A DNA stretch of 64,000 bases from Chryseobacterium sp. ERMR1:04 (GCF_001297705.1 NZ_LIRF01000007.1:124001-188000); one strand, 5' to 3'. Shown: positions 54,001-62,877, numbered from the stretch's first letter. Program-made: numbers and translations. Notes: generated by a model from the sequence alone, not told the origin.

Positions 54001-55459
54001 GGTATATTGGAGAGAGGTGGGAACTACCACCGGATGGCCAAATTTCTCTCCGGTACTATCACCACCTACAAACAGTTATGTTATTACAACAGGTTTACTG
54101 CCTGCTAAAAACTACGAAGCAATAGTAGTAGCTATTTGTAATACAACTGAGGGTACGGCTACTCCTGTAGCATTTGCTACAAAATGTGACCCTACTCCTC
54201 CGAATGTTACTATATCTGCTATTACTTCCAACTCAGGGTTAATCACTTGGGCACCTCTTGCTGCAAATTCAACGTATGTAATGAGATGGAGAATTGTAGG
54301 AAGTGGAGCTACGGGATGGAGTCCTAATATACCATTGCCTGTAGCGCCTGCAAATACCTATACGTTAGGAGGATTAGATCCGAATGTTTCTTATGAAGTT
54401 CAAATAGCGAATATGTGTACTGGTGGTACACTTAATCCATGGTCAAATCCTAAAGTATTTACTACAGAAAGAATCTGTCAGCAAGCGCCTCCAGGATTAA
54501 CAATTACCAATCTTGCACCTACAACAGCAGCAGTAGTTTGGGACCCATTCCCAGGAGCTACCTATATCTTAAGATATAGAAAAGTAGGTATTTCGAGCTG
54601 GACAACCGTAGCAGTTCCAACAAATACAATTACCTTAACAGGATTGTTAGAATTAACGAAATATGAAATGCAGGTTATGAATGTATGTACAGGAACTCCG
54701 GGTACTTTTACGCCGCCTTATTTCTTTACAACACCAACTGTAACTTACTGTCACATGGTTTCAGCAAGTGCAGCGAATGAATTTATTTCAAAAGTAACAG
54801 TGAAGCCAAATGGTAAGCCTATGATGGAGAATGCTTCTCTTGCATCTACTTATACGGATTATACAGGCACCGTTGCTAAGTTTATAGAATTAATTCAAGG
54901 ATCTACAGGAAATGAAATTTCTATTGAAAAATCATGGTTAGGGGCAAACAATGATGCAGGTATTGCCGTTTGGATTGATTTCGACAGAAATGGATCTTTC
55001 GATATCAATGAAAGAATTCTTGCTTCGGCTCCTAATACAACGACTCCTATTAAAGGAACATTCAATGTACCTGCAGATGCATTTATCAGTTTAACTGATT
55101 ATAAATATGTGGTCATGAGAGTTGCATTGCAGAAAGGTGCTATTCCTGTAAACTGTACAAACTTTGCGAATGGTGAAGTTGAAGATTACACGGTGAGAAT
55201 TTCTAAAACAGCTGTTCCTAGTGGTATTAATCAGGATGAAATTATGATTTATCCTAACCCGGTAAGTTCAGTATTATATGTTAAGAATATTAGTACAAAA
55301 GGAAATTATAAGATTTATAATTCAGCAGGACAATTAGTGTCTAAAGGCATTATCTTGAATAATAAGATAGATGTAAGCAACTTGCTAAGTGGAGTGTACG
55401 TTATAGACATCGAAGATGCTAAAGGTACAATTCAGAAGAAATTTATTAAAGAAAAATAA
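51026..55459 (+). CDS. Large modular T9SS surface protein with Fn3, MAM-like and GEVED domains
   Basis: A 1477-residue secreted protein (signal peptide to about residue 19). Layout: N-terminal jelly-roll (about 20-180), Fn3 (about 183-280), then two near-identical 269-residue units starting at residues 281 and 550, each a choice-of-anchor/MAM-like jelly-roll (LPWTQNFDSM...PWYLGVDDFKLR) plus an Fn3 domain (GLAASTTYYIW); then a GEVED domain (about 830-970), three more Fn3 domains, a second GEVED domain (FANGEVEDYTVRI) and a type A T9SS sorting domain (IYPNPVSSVLYV, KKFIKEK). No protease motif. Probably an adhesin or polysaccharide-binding surface protein. Confidence 0.88.
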   Translation: MKKLLLMCQLLFGALLMAQVSYTQNWTATGLNNWTTSGTVFSNNTTANQICGTSGGTIRGERYYGNSGQFTSPNLTGNNLGQITMSFDYKVTDYSAGTVATPTANIGTINVEYASSTTGPWTVAYTINSSNHVSANTCATKTFTFVPPTGANLYVRFNVTSDINSDVYYYFDNVNITQSAPPTCPSPSAIVFGGATSNSANISWTAPTPVPANGYDVYFNTTGVAPTGAIVLNGTNSVQSTTTTASIPGLLPTTTYYVWVRAKCSPTDQSFWIAMPAFTTLCAAVTALPWTQNFDSMTAIGSGIVPNCWKQITGTNAWTSSNATASTTSPGARSVPNYMRIQYSNTNASQLWTPGFTLTAGTVYEFSFYYNTGGTGSSYVGYTGNVLVNTSQSATGATTLGAFITATQGTADYTLYKVYYTPTTSGTYNFGLNVSSTGAPWYLGVDDFKLRVAPTCLDPQGLSVSNTGTLNTTIQWTVPNPAPAGGYDIYYSTTNTPPAAGVTPQYSGVTGPTQLITGLAASTTYYIWIRARCSATDIGDWTGPISTTTLCAAVTALPWTQNFDSMPTIGTGIVPNCWKQITGTSAWVSSNATASTTSPGARSMPNYMRIAYGNTTASQLWTPGFALTAGTTYEFSFYYHTGGTDSSNIGFTGNVLVNSSQSSTGATNLGTFITSTQGTAGYTLYKVYYTPTVTGTYNFAINASSNGTPWYLGVDDFKLRVAPTCLDPQGLTVINTTTSSTTIQWTVPTTAPAGGYDVYYTTSAATPAAGVTPQYSGVTGPTQLITGLAASTTYYIWVRARCSATDIGDWTGPLSVYTNYCVPTGGSSSTTTYLKNITTTGGFTNLAYTASTYSAYVNNSATSFSALPGTSVNVSMNSGTGSYYYYLWIDWNNDMVFDPLTETVYSTTGAGTGTAAINTAGHPSGSYRVRFGTGQYGALTPCGSSPYGNYVDYTFVIRPCSTTAPTNVYVDTVSHIAATVHWTASTNNLAYKVYWREVGTTTGWPNFSPVLSPPTNSYVITTGLLPAKNYEAIVVAICNTTEGTATPVAFATKCDPTPPNVTISAITSNSGLITWAPLAANSTYVMRWRIVGSGATGWSPNIPLPVAPANTYTLGGLDPNVSYEVQIANMCTGGTLNPWSNPKVFTTERICQQAPPGLTITNLAPTTAAVVWDPFPGATYILRYRKVGISSWTTVAVPTNTITLTGLLELTKYEMQVMNVCTGTPGTFTPPYFFTTPTVTYCHMVSASAANEFISKVTVKPNGKPMMENASLASTYTDYTGTVAKFIELIQGSTGNEISIEKSWLGANNDAGIAVWIDFDRNGSFDINERILASAPNTTTPIKGTFNVPADAFISLTDYKYVVMRVALQKGAIPVNCTNFANGEVEDYTVRISKTAVPSGINQDEIMIYPNPVSSVLYVKNISTKGNYKIYNSAGQLVSKGIILNNKIDVSNLLSGVYVIDIEDAKGTIQKKFIKEK
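51866..53479 (+). repeat. Tandem 807-bp coding repeat
   Basis: Two consecutive copies of the same 269-codon unit, 51866-52672 and 52673-53479. Long stretches such as ACATGCTTAGATCCACAGGG are identical in both. Confidence 0.85.
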
Positions 55460-55475
55460 TTAACTTTTAAAATAG

Positions 55476-55508
55476 AATAAGCTCTCAGAAATGGGAGCTT
55501 ATTTTTTT
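55476..55508 (+). terminator. Terminator of the adhesin-like gene
   Basis: AATAAGCTC/GAGCTTATT stem with a ten-base loop and seven T. Confidence 0.75.
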
Positions 55509-55518
55509 ATAGGTCAAT

Positions 55519-55552
55519 AAAAAACTCGCTAGATTATTTCTAACGAGTTTTT
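55519..55552 (-). terminator. Terminator of coaE
   Basis: AAAAACTCG/CGAGTTTTT stem, usable on both strands, four bases past the coaE stop. Confidence 0.75.
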
Positions 55553-55555
55553 GCT

Positions 55556-56182
55556 TTATTCTATATCAAAGATGATTCGTTCGGTTTGTTCCTTTAAATC
55601 TTCCAGATTCGTATTGTTGTAAATAATGCAGTCTGCCATCTTTATCTTATCTTTTTCAGGCATTTGCTTTTCCATAATGGTTTCTACTTCGCGGTAGGTT
55701 TTTCCGTCTCTGTCCATCACTCTTTTTGTTCGTATATTATCTTCAGCAGTAACCAGAAGAGATTTGTAACATTGTTTATGAAGCTTTAATTCAAACAATA
55801 AGGCTGTTTCTTTAAAGACTAAATATTTAGACTGTTTTGCCAGCCATTCTTCAAAATCAATGCGAACTGCAGGGTGAATGATTTCATTCAGTTGTTGAAG
55901 AAGATCTTTATTGTTAAAAACTTTATCTGCAACAAACTTTCTGTTGTAAAGATCTTTCTCATCGTACGATTTTTCGCCTAAAAGTTCCTTAATTTGAAGC
56001 TTTAATTCTTCATGATCATTAACGATTGTTTTAGCTCTGTCATCCGAGTAATAAACAGGGAACCCAAACTCCTCAATAAAATGGGCAACGGTAGTTTTTC
56101 CTGAACCAATTCCACCTGTTAAACCAATGATCTTGGATGATGGTGGTTCTGTACTTTTTGTTTCTGAATGTAATTCTTCCAT
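55556..56182 (-). CDS. coaE: Dephospho-CoA kinase
   Basis: Last enzyme of coenzyme A synthesis, phosphorylating dephospho-CoA. The 208 residues have the P-loop GGIGSGKT at residues 23-30, the substrate segment FPVYYSDDRAK, the lid helix region and the ending characteristic of CoaE. The first 16 residues (Glu/Ser/Thr/Pro-rich) are extra to the core and a later start is possible, but no good ATG follows. Downstream of the MBL gene by nine bases, same strand, so likely co-transcribed. Confidence 0.95.
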   Translation of the reverse strand: MEELHSETKSTEPPSSKIIGLTGGIGSGKTTVAHFIEEFGFPVYYSDDRAKTIVNDHEELKLQIKELLGEKSYDEKDLYNRKFVADKVFNNKDLLQQLNEIIHPAVRIDFEEWLAKQSKYLVFKETALLFELKLHKQCYKSLLVTAEDNIRTKRVMDRDGKTYREVETIMEKQMPEKDKIKMADCIIYNNTNLEDLKEQTERIIFDIE

Positions 56183-56191
56183 ACTTAAAAA

Positions 56192-57058
56192 TTAATATCC
56201 AAAAACGTCATTAAAGCTAAAGGTTTCGTCAAGTCTAACGCCTTTTTCAGTCATTTTAAGACTTGCCAATTCGTTATGAGCATCATGTTCAAAGAACAAT
56301 AGATATTCGTTATCTACACATTGTTTAAGGAATTTTCCTTTTTCCTCCATTGTTAGAAGAGGTCTTGTATCATACCCCATCACATATACCTGGTTGATGT
56401 GTCCTGCAGTTGGAATAAGATCCGCTGCGAAAACAATCGTTTTTTCCTGATATTGAATTACGGGAAGCATTTGCTTTTCAGTATGTCCATCAACAAAAAT
56501 AACGTCCATTTTCAAATCCGGAGCAAAACCATAATTTCCGTTTGCCGGAAGGGGTAGAAAGTTCAGTTGTCCGCTTTCCTGCATCGGAAGAATATTTTCT
56601 TTTAAAAAGCTAGCTTTCTCTCTCGGATTAGGCTCTGTTGCCCACTGCCAATGGTTTTCGTTAGTCCAGAACTGAGCATTTTTAAAGGCAGGTCTGTAAC
56701 CGGTCTTGTCGTCATTCCATTCAATAGCACCACCACAGTGGTCAAAATGAAGGTGAGTCAAGAAAACATCGGTAATATCTTCTTTTACAAAACCATACTT
56801 GCTTAAATTTTTATCTAAATTATCATCTCCCCAAAGAGAGTAGTGACCGAAGAATTTATCATCCTGCTTGTTTCCAAGACCACAGTCTACTAAGATTAAT
56901 TTTTTACCGTCTTCAATTAATAAAGAGCGGGTTCCCAATTCAATTAAATTTTTTTCGTCTGCTGGGTTTGTTTTCTCCCACAGACTCTTTGGGACGACAC
57001 CAAACATTGCGCCGCCGTCCAGCTTAAATTTTCCACATTGTATCGGATATAACTTCAT
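56192..57058 (-). CDS. MBL-fold metallo-hydrolase
   Basis: A 288-residue metallo-beta-lactamase-fold enzyme with the metal motif HLHFDH at residues 102-107 (His102, His104, Asp106, His107), then FVDGHTEKQ and FAADLIPTAGH supplying further ligands. The pattern resembles lactonase-like or quorum-quenching members, but no substrate can be assigned. No signal peptide, so cytoplasmic. It sits directly before coaE. Confidence 0.88.
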   Translation of the reverse strand: MKLYPIQCGKFKLDGGAMFGVVPKSLWEKTNPADEKNLIELGTRSLLIEDGKKLILVDCGLGNKQDDKFFGHYSLWGDDNLDKNLSKYGFVKEDITDVFLTHLHFDHCGGAIEWNDDKTGYRPAFKNAQFWTNENHWQWATEPNPREKASFLKENILPMQESGQLNFLPLPANGNYGFAPDLKMDVIFVDGHTEKQMLPVIQYQEKTIVFAADLIPTAGHINQVYVMGYDTRPLLTMEEKGKFLKQCVDNEYLLFFEHDAHNELASLKMTEKGVRLDETFSFNDVFGY

Positions 57059-57162
57059 ATATATTTTGATTATTTTATTTTTAATTAATAAAAATTATTT
57101 GATGTTTCTAAATTATAAAACTTTAATGGAAAGTCTAATACTTAGTGTATAAATTCTGAGAT

Positions 57163-57771
57163 CTATTTAATGAGTTTCATTTTTTCAGCGATTTTTTTTC
57201 CATTCTCGTCTGAATTTTCAAGATTGGAAATAATATTTTGAAAGTCTGCTTCCTTTCTGTTCTGAGAAAGTTTTTGCTTAATAAATATTTCGGTCGGAAT
57301 TATTTTTATACCAAAAGCTCCTTTCATTTCCTTTTCTACAAACTCTCGACCCATCTTGTCTACAAACATTGGGCACTTCTGGAAAGTCTCATATTTTGAG
57401 GTTAACTTTTCAAGATGATTGTAAAGTTCTTCTTGATTCATTAGTTCTACCTTTCCGTAGATCTGAACTGCTTCATAATTCCAGGTTGAAACATTCACCT
57501 GCTCATACCAACTGCTGGAAATGTACGTGTGTGCCCCAAGGAAATCACACAGAACTTCATCGCCATCTTTTAAGGTCTTCGCTTGTGGATTAGCTCTGGA
57601 AAAGTGAGATTCAATATAAATATTTTCAGGATCATCTTCATTAAGCATCATCATTGCATGTGTTGCTCTGATCTTTTCGACTGAAGAAATAAGTAAAGCA
57701 AAAGAATTCTCTTTGATGATTTCTTTCATCAATTCATAATCTTCGCTTTTGTATAATTTAGGGATAAACAT
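57163..57771 (-). CDS. PaiB-type FMN-binding protein
   Basis: A 202-residue protein in the PaiB / FMN-binding negative transcriptional regulator family: MFIPKLYKSEDYELMKEII at the start, ATHAMMMLNED, and NVSTWNYEAVQIYGKVELM in the middle. The split-barrel fold binds FMN; in Bacillus PaiB is linked to sporulation control, but in Bacteroidota its role is unknown and an enzymatic role is plausible. The gap 57772-57971 to ruvB is AT-rich with a diverged TTTTGTG phrase and no other feature. Confidence 0.85.
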   Translation of the reverse strand: MFIPKLYKSEDYELMKEIIKENSFALLISSVEKIRATHAMMMLNEDDPENIYIESHFSRANPQAKTLKDGDEVLCDFLGAHTYISSSWYEQVNVSTWNYEAVQIYGKVELMNQEELYNHLEKLTSKYETFQKCPMFVDKMGREFVEKEMKGAFGIKIIPTEIFIKQKLSQNRKEADFQNIISNLENSDENGKKIAEKMKLIK

Positions 57772-57971
57772 AAATTTTCTTATACTTTATTTTAATCACA
57801 AAATTTATAAACATATAAGTTTTTAGCAGATGAAATTTTGAAAATATGAAGTTCACATGAGAAGAAAATCACAGGTTTTCCAAATTTATGTGTTCTTTTA
57901 TTCAGTTTACTTTTAACTTAAAACTTATGTGCTACAATCTTTTGTGCCTTTTGCGGTTAAAAAACTTAAAC

Positions 57972-58994
57972 CTAGAATAATTCTCCGGGATTTCTAGGGA
58001 TAGCAATATTTAAATGCTTGTATGCTTTGTCTGTAACTTCTCTTCCTCTTGGGGTACGAATGATGAATCCTTCCTGAATCAAGAATGGTTCATACACTTC
58101 CTCCAACGTTTCAGGATTTTCCGCGATGGATGTTGCCAAGGCTGAAATTCCAACAGGTTTCCCCTTGAAGTTTTCAATCATGACACGCATAATTTTATTA
58201 TCCATTTCATCCAGTCCGAATTCGTCTACATTTAAAGAGTTTAAGGCGTATTTCGTAATATTAATTTCGATTTCACCATTCCCTTTTATTTCAGCAAAAT
58301 CACGAACTCTTCTCAGTAAAGCATTGGCAATTCTGGGAGTACCACGGCTTCTTCTTGCAATTTCAAGAGCAGCATCTTCGTAGATTTTCACTCCTAAAAC
58401 TCTTGAACTTCTGATAATGATCATCGATAAAAGCTCAATAGAGTAATATTCCAATCTGCTTTGAATACCGAATCTTGCTAACATTGGTTTTGTCAGCATT
58501 CCGCTTCGGGTTGTTGCACCTACTAATGTAAATGGATTCAGGCCAATTTGGACACTTCTCGCATTAGGACCGCTTTCCAGCATAATATCAATCTTATAAT
58601 CCTCCATAGCAGAATATAAATATTCTTCTACAATAGGAGAAAGACGATGGATCTCATCAATAAAAAGGACATCATTTTCTTCAAGGTTAGTTAATAAACC
58701 GGCTAAACTTCCAGGTTTATCCAATACAGGACCTGAGGTTATTTTGCAGTTTACGCCCAATTCATTGGCGATAATATTGGCTAAAGTTGTTTTACCCAGA
58801 CCTGGAGGGCCGTGTAATAGAACATGATCAAGAGCTCCGCCACGTTTTTTTGCAGCAGTAACAAAAACTTCAAGATTTTCCAAGGTTTTTCTCTGTCCGG
58901 CAAAATCGTTAAAGCTCTGGGGACGAATTTGTTCTTCCTGTATAAGCTCTTCGTGGGAGTAGTTTTCTTTATCTGGATGTAAAAAATCTGGCAT
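57972..58994 (-). CDS. ruvB: Holliday junction branch-migration helicase RuvB
   Basis: AAA+ ATPase that drives branch migration with RuvA. The 340 residues contain Walker A GPPGLGKT at 62-69, Walker [10 protein letters not shown], sensor I GATTRSG and sensor II region followed by the winged-helix C-terminal domain ending [16 protein letters not shown]. Length is standard. ruvA and ruvC are not adjacent. Start at ATG 58994 is supported by a promoter box 20 bases upstream. Confidence 0.97.
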   Translation of the reverse strand: MPDFLHPDKENYSHEELIQEEQIRPQSFNDFAGQRKTLENLEVFVTAAKKRGGALDHVLLHGPPGLGKTTLANIIANELGVNCKITSGPVLDKPGSLAGLLTNLEENDVLFIDEIHRLSPIVEEYLYSAMEDYKIDIMLESGPNARSVQIGLNPFTLVGATTRSGMLTKPMLARFGIQSRLEYYSIELLSMIIIRSSRVLGVKIYEDAALEIARRSRGTPRIANALLRRVRDFAEIKGNGEIEINITKYALNSLNVDEFGLDEMDNKIMRVMIENFKGKPVGISALATSIAENPETLEEVYEPFLIQEGFIIRTPRGREVTDKAYKHLNIAIPRNPGELF

Positions 58995-59013
58995 TAATTC
59001 ATTTCATTTACTT

Positions 59014-59021
59014 CAAAGATA
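59014..59021 (-). promoter_or_regulatory. Promoter box of ruvB
   Basis: Minus-strand TATCTTTG, 20 bases before the ATG. Confidence 0.5.
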
Positions 59022-59088
59022 GGGAATTTAGACTTAGGTTGAGGTAAAGCTTAAAGTAAAAAATGAAGCGTAAAAGATATTTTTTGAG

Positions 59089-59096
59089 TATTTTTG
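59089..59096 (+). promoter_or_regulatory. Promoter box of hutI
   Basis: TATTTTTG, 35 bases before the ATG at 59132. Confidence 0.45.
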
Positions 59097-59131
59097 GTTG
59101 AAAATTTTAAACCTATTTTTAGGATAAGCAA

Positions 59132-60355
59132 ATGAAATTAATAGGACCATTCAAACAAGTTGTAACACTTGCAAACCTTCCTTTAAGAGGAAAGTTGTCA
59201 GACGAACAAATAGAGATCATCATAGATGGCGGAATTTTAATTGACAATAATAAAATTCAAAAAATTGGAAATTTTGAAGAATTAAAAGCAGAAAATCAAA
59301 ATATAGAGATCGAAAAAATAGAAGGTGAACAAATTGTTCTTCCTGCTTTTGTAGATTCTCACACGCATATTTGTTTTGGTGGAAATCGTGCGAATGATTT
59401 TGCGATGAGAAATGCAGGCAAAACCTATTTGGAAATTGCTGAAAGTGGTGGTGGAATCTGGAGTTCTGTTCAGCATACAAGAAGTGCTTCTGAAGAGGAA
59501 TTACTAAAAACCTTATTAGAAAGAATTGATTTTTTGATTTCTTTGGGGATTACTACCATTGAAGTAAAAAGCGGATACGGACTGGATGTAGAAAACGAGC
59601 TGAAAATGCTTCGAATGATTAAAAAAGCACAAGCACAAACGAAAGCTACTTTGGTTCCGACTTGTCTTTCAGCGCATTTAAAGCCACGAGATTTTGAAGG
59701 AAGTAACCAAGAATACCTGAACTATATCATCACTGAAATTTTACCAAAAGTAAAAGAAGAAGATTTAGCCAAGCGAGTGGATATTTTTATTGAGAAATCT
59801 GCTTTTCAACCTGAGGAAAGTAAAGCTTTTTTACTTGAAACTAAAAAGCTAGGTTTTGAAATTACGGTACATGCAGATCAATTTACCGCTGGAAGTTCAA
59901 GAATTGCGGTGGAAGTTGGAGCAAAATCTGCAGATCATTTGGAAGCTACGATTGATGAAGATATTGAGTTTTTAGCAAAATCCGATACGGTTGCTACAGC
60001 ATTGCCGGGCGCGAGTTTAGGATTGGGAGAAAAATTTACGCCTGCGAGAAAATTATTGGATGCAGGTGCGATATTAGCCATTGCGAGTGACTGGAATCCC
60101 GGTTCAGCGCCGATGGGGAATTTAATTACCCAAGCCTCCATCTTAGCCACTTTTGAAAAATTGACTACAGCTGAGGTTTTAGCGGGAATGACTTTCCGTT
60201 CAGCATTCGCACTTGGTTTGGACGACAGAGGGAAATTAGAAAAAGGTTTGAAAGCAGACTTTGTTACTTTTAAAACAAATAATTTCCAAAATGTTTTATA
60301 CAATCAAGGGAGCTTAAAGGCTGAGCATATTTATATTGACGGACATAAGTTTTAA
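59132..60355 (+). CDS. hutI: Imidazolonepropionase
   Basis: Third enzyme of histidine degradation, hydrolysing imidazolonepropionate to formiminoglutamate. The 407 residues have the metal motif SHTHICFGG, the substrate region ESGGGIWSSVQHTR, later metal ligands in VHADQFTAGS and DHLEA, and ASDWNPGSAPMGN, all typical of HutI. The next gene, hutG, gives the following step. hutH and hutU are outside the window. Confidence 0.96.
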   Translation: MKLIGPFKQVVTLANLPLRGKLSDEQIEIIIDGGILIDNNKIQKIGNFEELKAENQNIEIEKIEGEQIVLPAFVDSHTHICFGGNRANDFAMRNAGKTYLEIAESGGGIWSSVQHTRSASEEELLKTLLERIDFLISLGITTIEVKSGYGLDVENELKMLRMIKKAQAQTKATLVPTCLSAHLKPRDFEGSNQEYLNYIITEILPKVKEEDLAKRVDIFIEKSAFQPEESKAFLLETKKLGFEITVHADQFTAGSSRIAVEVGAKSADHLEATIDEDIEFLAKSDTVATALPGASLGLGEKFTPARKLLDAGAILAIASDWNPGSAPMGNLITQASILATFEKLTTAEVLAGMTFRSAFALGLDDRGKLEKGLKADFVTFKTNNFQNVLYNQGSLKAEHIYIDGHKF

Positions 60356-60377
60356 ACCTCATGGTGACTTTGAGAGT

Positions 60378-60434
60378 CTAAGTCGCCAATCAATGTTGAA
60401 AATCACTTTAGGTGGCTTAGAATTTTGAAGCCAC
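60378..60434 (+). promoter_or_regulatory. Alternative hairpins between hutI and hutG
   Basis: CTAAGTCGCC (60378-60387) can pair with GGTGGCTTAG (60411-60420), and part of that same arm, GTGGCTT (60412-60418), can pair instead with AAGCCAC (60428-60434). The two structures exclude each other. Attenuation is possible; an intergenic repeat is another explanation. Confidence 0.4.
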
Positions 60435-60458
60435 ACTACTTTAAAAACATAATGGAAT

Positions 60459-61379
60459 ATGAACAATATTTGGCAAGGTAGATTTGACGGAGAAGAAGCT
60501 CTTTTCCACAGAGTTTTTCAGAGAGTAAAAGAAGAAAATAATTACGATACTATTTCAACTAATGATTTCGTTTTACATGGGTTTGCTGTGGAAGAGGGAG
60601 TTAGAAGAAACAAAGGGAGATTGGGTGCTAAAGATGCTCCGGATATTATCAGAAAAAATATGTCTAATTTTCCTGTAATTCTTCCTGACTTTACATTGCT
60701 TGATTTTGGGAATGTAACTTGTGAGGATGGGAATTTAGAAGAGACTCAAAATACGCTTGCTAAGAATATTTCAAAAGTTCTTTTGAAAGGTGGGAAATCA
60801 CTTGTTTTTGGTGGAGGTCATGAAGTAACGTATGCCCATTATTTAGGAGTGAAAACGGCTTATCCGGAACAAAAGATAGGAATCATTAATATCGATGCTC
60901 ATTTTGATAATAGACAACCTGAAAATGGTGTAGGGGCGAGCTCCGGAACCGGATTTTGGCAGATTGCTCAAGAAGGGGAGATCAATTCTTTACATATCGG
61001 AATTCAGAGAAATTCTAATACCCTTAAATTATTTGATACTGCCCATCAATACGGAATGAAATATATTCTGGCAGATGAATTGTTTTTTGAAAATCTTTCT
61101 TCCATTTATCAAAGAATCGATGAATTACTAAATGAAGTCGATTTTGCTTATCTCACTATTTGTATGGACATTTTTAATGCTTCTATTGCGCCGGGTGTTT
61201 CGGCAGCTGCTTATAATGGAATCTTTGCTGATGCTACGTTTATGCATTTTTACAGACATATTTTAAAAAATCCTAAATTGATTGCGTTGGATGTAGCAGA
61301 AGTTAATCCAAGCTATGATATTCAGGATAGAACGGCAAGATTAGCCTCTTGCTTGATGAATGAATGGTTTATGGTATAA
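60459..61379 (+). CDS. hutG: Formimidoylglutamase
   Basis: Arginase-family enzyme converting formiminoglutamate to glutamate and formamide. The 306 residues have metal ligands His121 (GGGHEV), Asp146, His148 and Asp150 (DAHFD) and Asp237. The usual second aspartate of the family's DxD is Phe239 (CMDIFNASIAPGVSA), so one metal ligand of the canonical set is missing. The APGVSA segment and context beside hutI support HutG over arginase or agmatinase. Confidence 0.9.
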   Translation: MNNIWQGRFDGEEALFHRVFQRVKEENNYDTISTNDFVLHGFAVEEGVRRNKGRLGAKDAPDIIRKNMSNFPVILPDFTLLDFGNVTCEDGNLEETQNTLAKNISKVLLKGGKSLVFGGGHEVTYAHYLGVKTAYPEQKIGIINIDAHFDNRQPENGVGASSGTGFWQIAQEGEINSLHIGIQRNSNTLKLFDTAHQYGMKYILADELFFENLSSIYQRIDELLNEVDFAYLTICMDIFNASIAPGVSAAAYNGIFADATFMHFYRHILKNPKLIALDVAEVNPSYDIQDRTARLASCLMNEWFMV

Positions 61380-61452
61380 CAAAACTTATTGATTCAATAG
61401 AAAAAATCATTATTTTATTTAATATAAAGGAACAAATTTTGTTGCTTTCATC

Positions 61453-61473
61453 ATGCTTTTAAAAGAAAAGCAT
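61453..61473 (+). terminator. Candidate terminator of hutG
   Basis: ATGCTTTT/AAAAGCAT stem with a five-base loop, followed by TTATAAATT; no long T-run. Confidence 0.4.
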
Positions 61474-61513
61474 TTATAAATTCATTATTTGAATTTAAAT
61501 TGAGAATTACGTT

Positions 61514-62806
61514 ATGGAACAATTAATTGAAAACAAGCTTATTAAAGCTGACTTGGCTTTTTCGAGTTGGAAAAAGATGTCGTTTGAGGAAAGACAAGTA
61601 TTAATCAGAAAAGGTGCTGAAATTTTAAAGAATAATGCGGCAAAATTTGGAGCTATCATTACCACAGAAATGAATAAACCCATTTCACAATCTATTGCTG
61701 AGGTGGAGAAATGTGCGTTAATGATGAATTATTATGCTGATGCAGAAAATATTTTAAAAGTAGAAAAAATTGATTCTGAATTTACGTATTCTGAAGTTCA
61801 TTATGTTCCAAAAGGGGTTATTTTAGGAGTAATGCCTTGGAATTTTCCTTTCTGGCAGGTATTGAGATTTGCTGTTCCTGCAATGTTGGCGGGAAATACA
61901 GTTGTTCTGAAACACGCCTCAATTTGTTTTGGAAGCGGTAATGCAATTGAAGAAGTATTATTAGAAGCAGGTTTTCCAGAAGGTGTTTTCCAAAATCTGG
62001 AAGTTGGCCATACAGAAGTAAGAGGAATTCTTGAGCATGAAATAGTAAAAGGAGTAAGTCTTACGGGTAGCGGGAAAGCTGGAGGTGAAGTGGCTTCCAT
62101 AGCAGGTTTAAATATCAAAAAATCATTACTTGAATTAGGAGGAAGTGATGCCTTTATTATTTTTGATGATGCAGATTTGGACGAAGCTGTAAAATCAGGA
62201 GTAAAATCAAGACTCCAAAATTGTGGACAAACTTGTACTGCTGCAAAAAGATTTATTATTGATGAGAAAATAGAAGATGAGTTTCTTCCGAAATTTATCG
62301 AAGAATATAAAAAATACATTCCTGCAGATCCGATGGATAAGGAAACCATGATTGGCGGAATGGCAAGACCTGATTTAGCAGATGATCTGGAAAATCAATT
62401 TAAAAAAGCGTTAGAAAATGGTGCCGAGATCATTATTCCATTAGAAAGGATTTCGGATACTGAATTCAATCCTGGGTTAATAAGAGTACAAGAAGGTAAT
62501 CCTATTCTTCAGGAAGAACTATTCGGACCATTAGGAATGATAATGATTGCTAAAACGGATGATGAGGCTTTGCAAATGGCCAATGATATTCCTTTCGGAC
62601 TTTCTAATTCAGTTTGGACCAACAATAAAGAACGTCAATTATTTTTCATTGAAAACTTAGAATCAGGAACAGTAAATATCAACAGAATGACAAGTTCTGA
62701 CCCTCGTTTTCCTTTTGGTGGAACAAAGTCTTCAGGATATGGAACTGAACTTTCTTTGCATGCTTTAAAGGAGTTTGTGACGGCTAAAACAATTGTTGGG
62801 AATTAA
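61514..62806 (+). CDS. NAD(P)-dependent aldehyde dehydrogenase, succinate-semialdehyde type
   Basis: A 430-residue aldehyde dehydrogenase. Catalytic Cys241 in NCGQTCTAAK and Glu207 in LLELGGSDAF, with the cofactor segment GVSLTGSGKAGG before them and the C-terminal PFGGTKSSGYG. The compact length and GGSDAF motif fit the short succinate-semialdehyde dehydrogenase group (GabD-like) that is common in Bacteroidota. Substrate is inferred from subfamily only. It is probably a separate unit from hutG and converges with pyk. Confidence 0.9.
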   Translation: MEQLIENKLIKADLAFSSWKKMSFEERQVLIRKGAEILKNNAAKFGAIITTEMNKPISQSIAEVEKCALMMNYYADAENILKVEKIDSEFTYSEVHYVPKGVILGVMPWNFPFWQVLRFAVPAMLAGNTVVLKHASICFGSGNAIEEVLLEAGFPEGVFQNLEVGHTEVRGILEHEIVKGVSLTGSGKAGGEVASIAGLNIKKSLLELGGSDAFIIFDDADLDEAVKSGVKSRLQNCGQTCTAAKRFIIDEKIEDEFLPKFIEEYKKYIPADPMDKETMIGGMARPDLADDLENQFKKALENGAEIIIPLERISDTEFNPGLIRVQEGNPILQEELFGPLGMIMIAKTDDEALQMANDIPFGLSNSVWTNNKERQLFFIENLESGTVNINRMTSSDPRFPFGGTKSSGYGTELSLHALKEFVTAKTIVGN

Positions 62807-62840
62807 TCTTTTAAATAATTACACTTCCCATATATAAAAC

Positions 62841-62877
62841 AAAAAACTCTCGATATTCTCGAGAGTTTTTATTTTTG
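62841..62877. terminator. Bidirectional terminator between the aldehyde dehydrogenase and pyk
   Basis: AAAAACTCTCG/CGAGAGTTTTT stem with a seven-base loop and A and T runs on both sides. Confidence 0.85.

Noticed and set aside
45422..55459. The three neighbouring T9SS genes as a new system
   Set aside because: Each has its own promoter box and terminator and the proteins are common cargo types; I see no sign of joint function.
59220..59480. Minus-strand frames over hutI
   Set aside because: They fall within a clearly identified enzyme and have no start context or family.
61801..62349. 182-residue minus-strand frame in the aldehyde dehydrogenase gene
   Set aside because: It mirrors the catalytic core of the plus-strand enzyme and shows no known motif.
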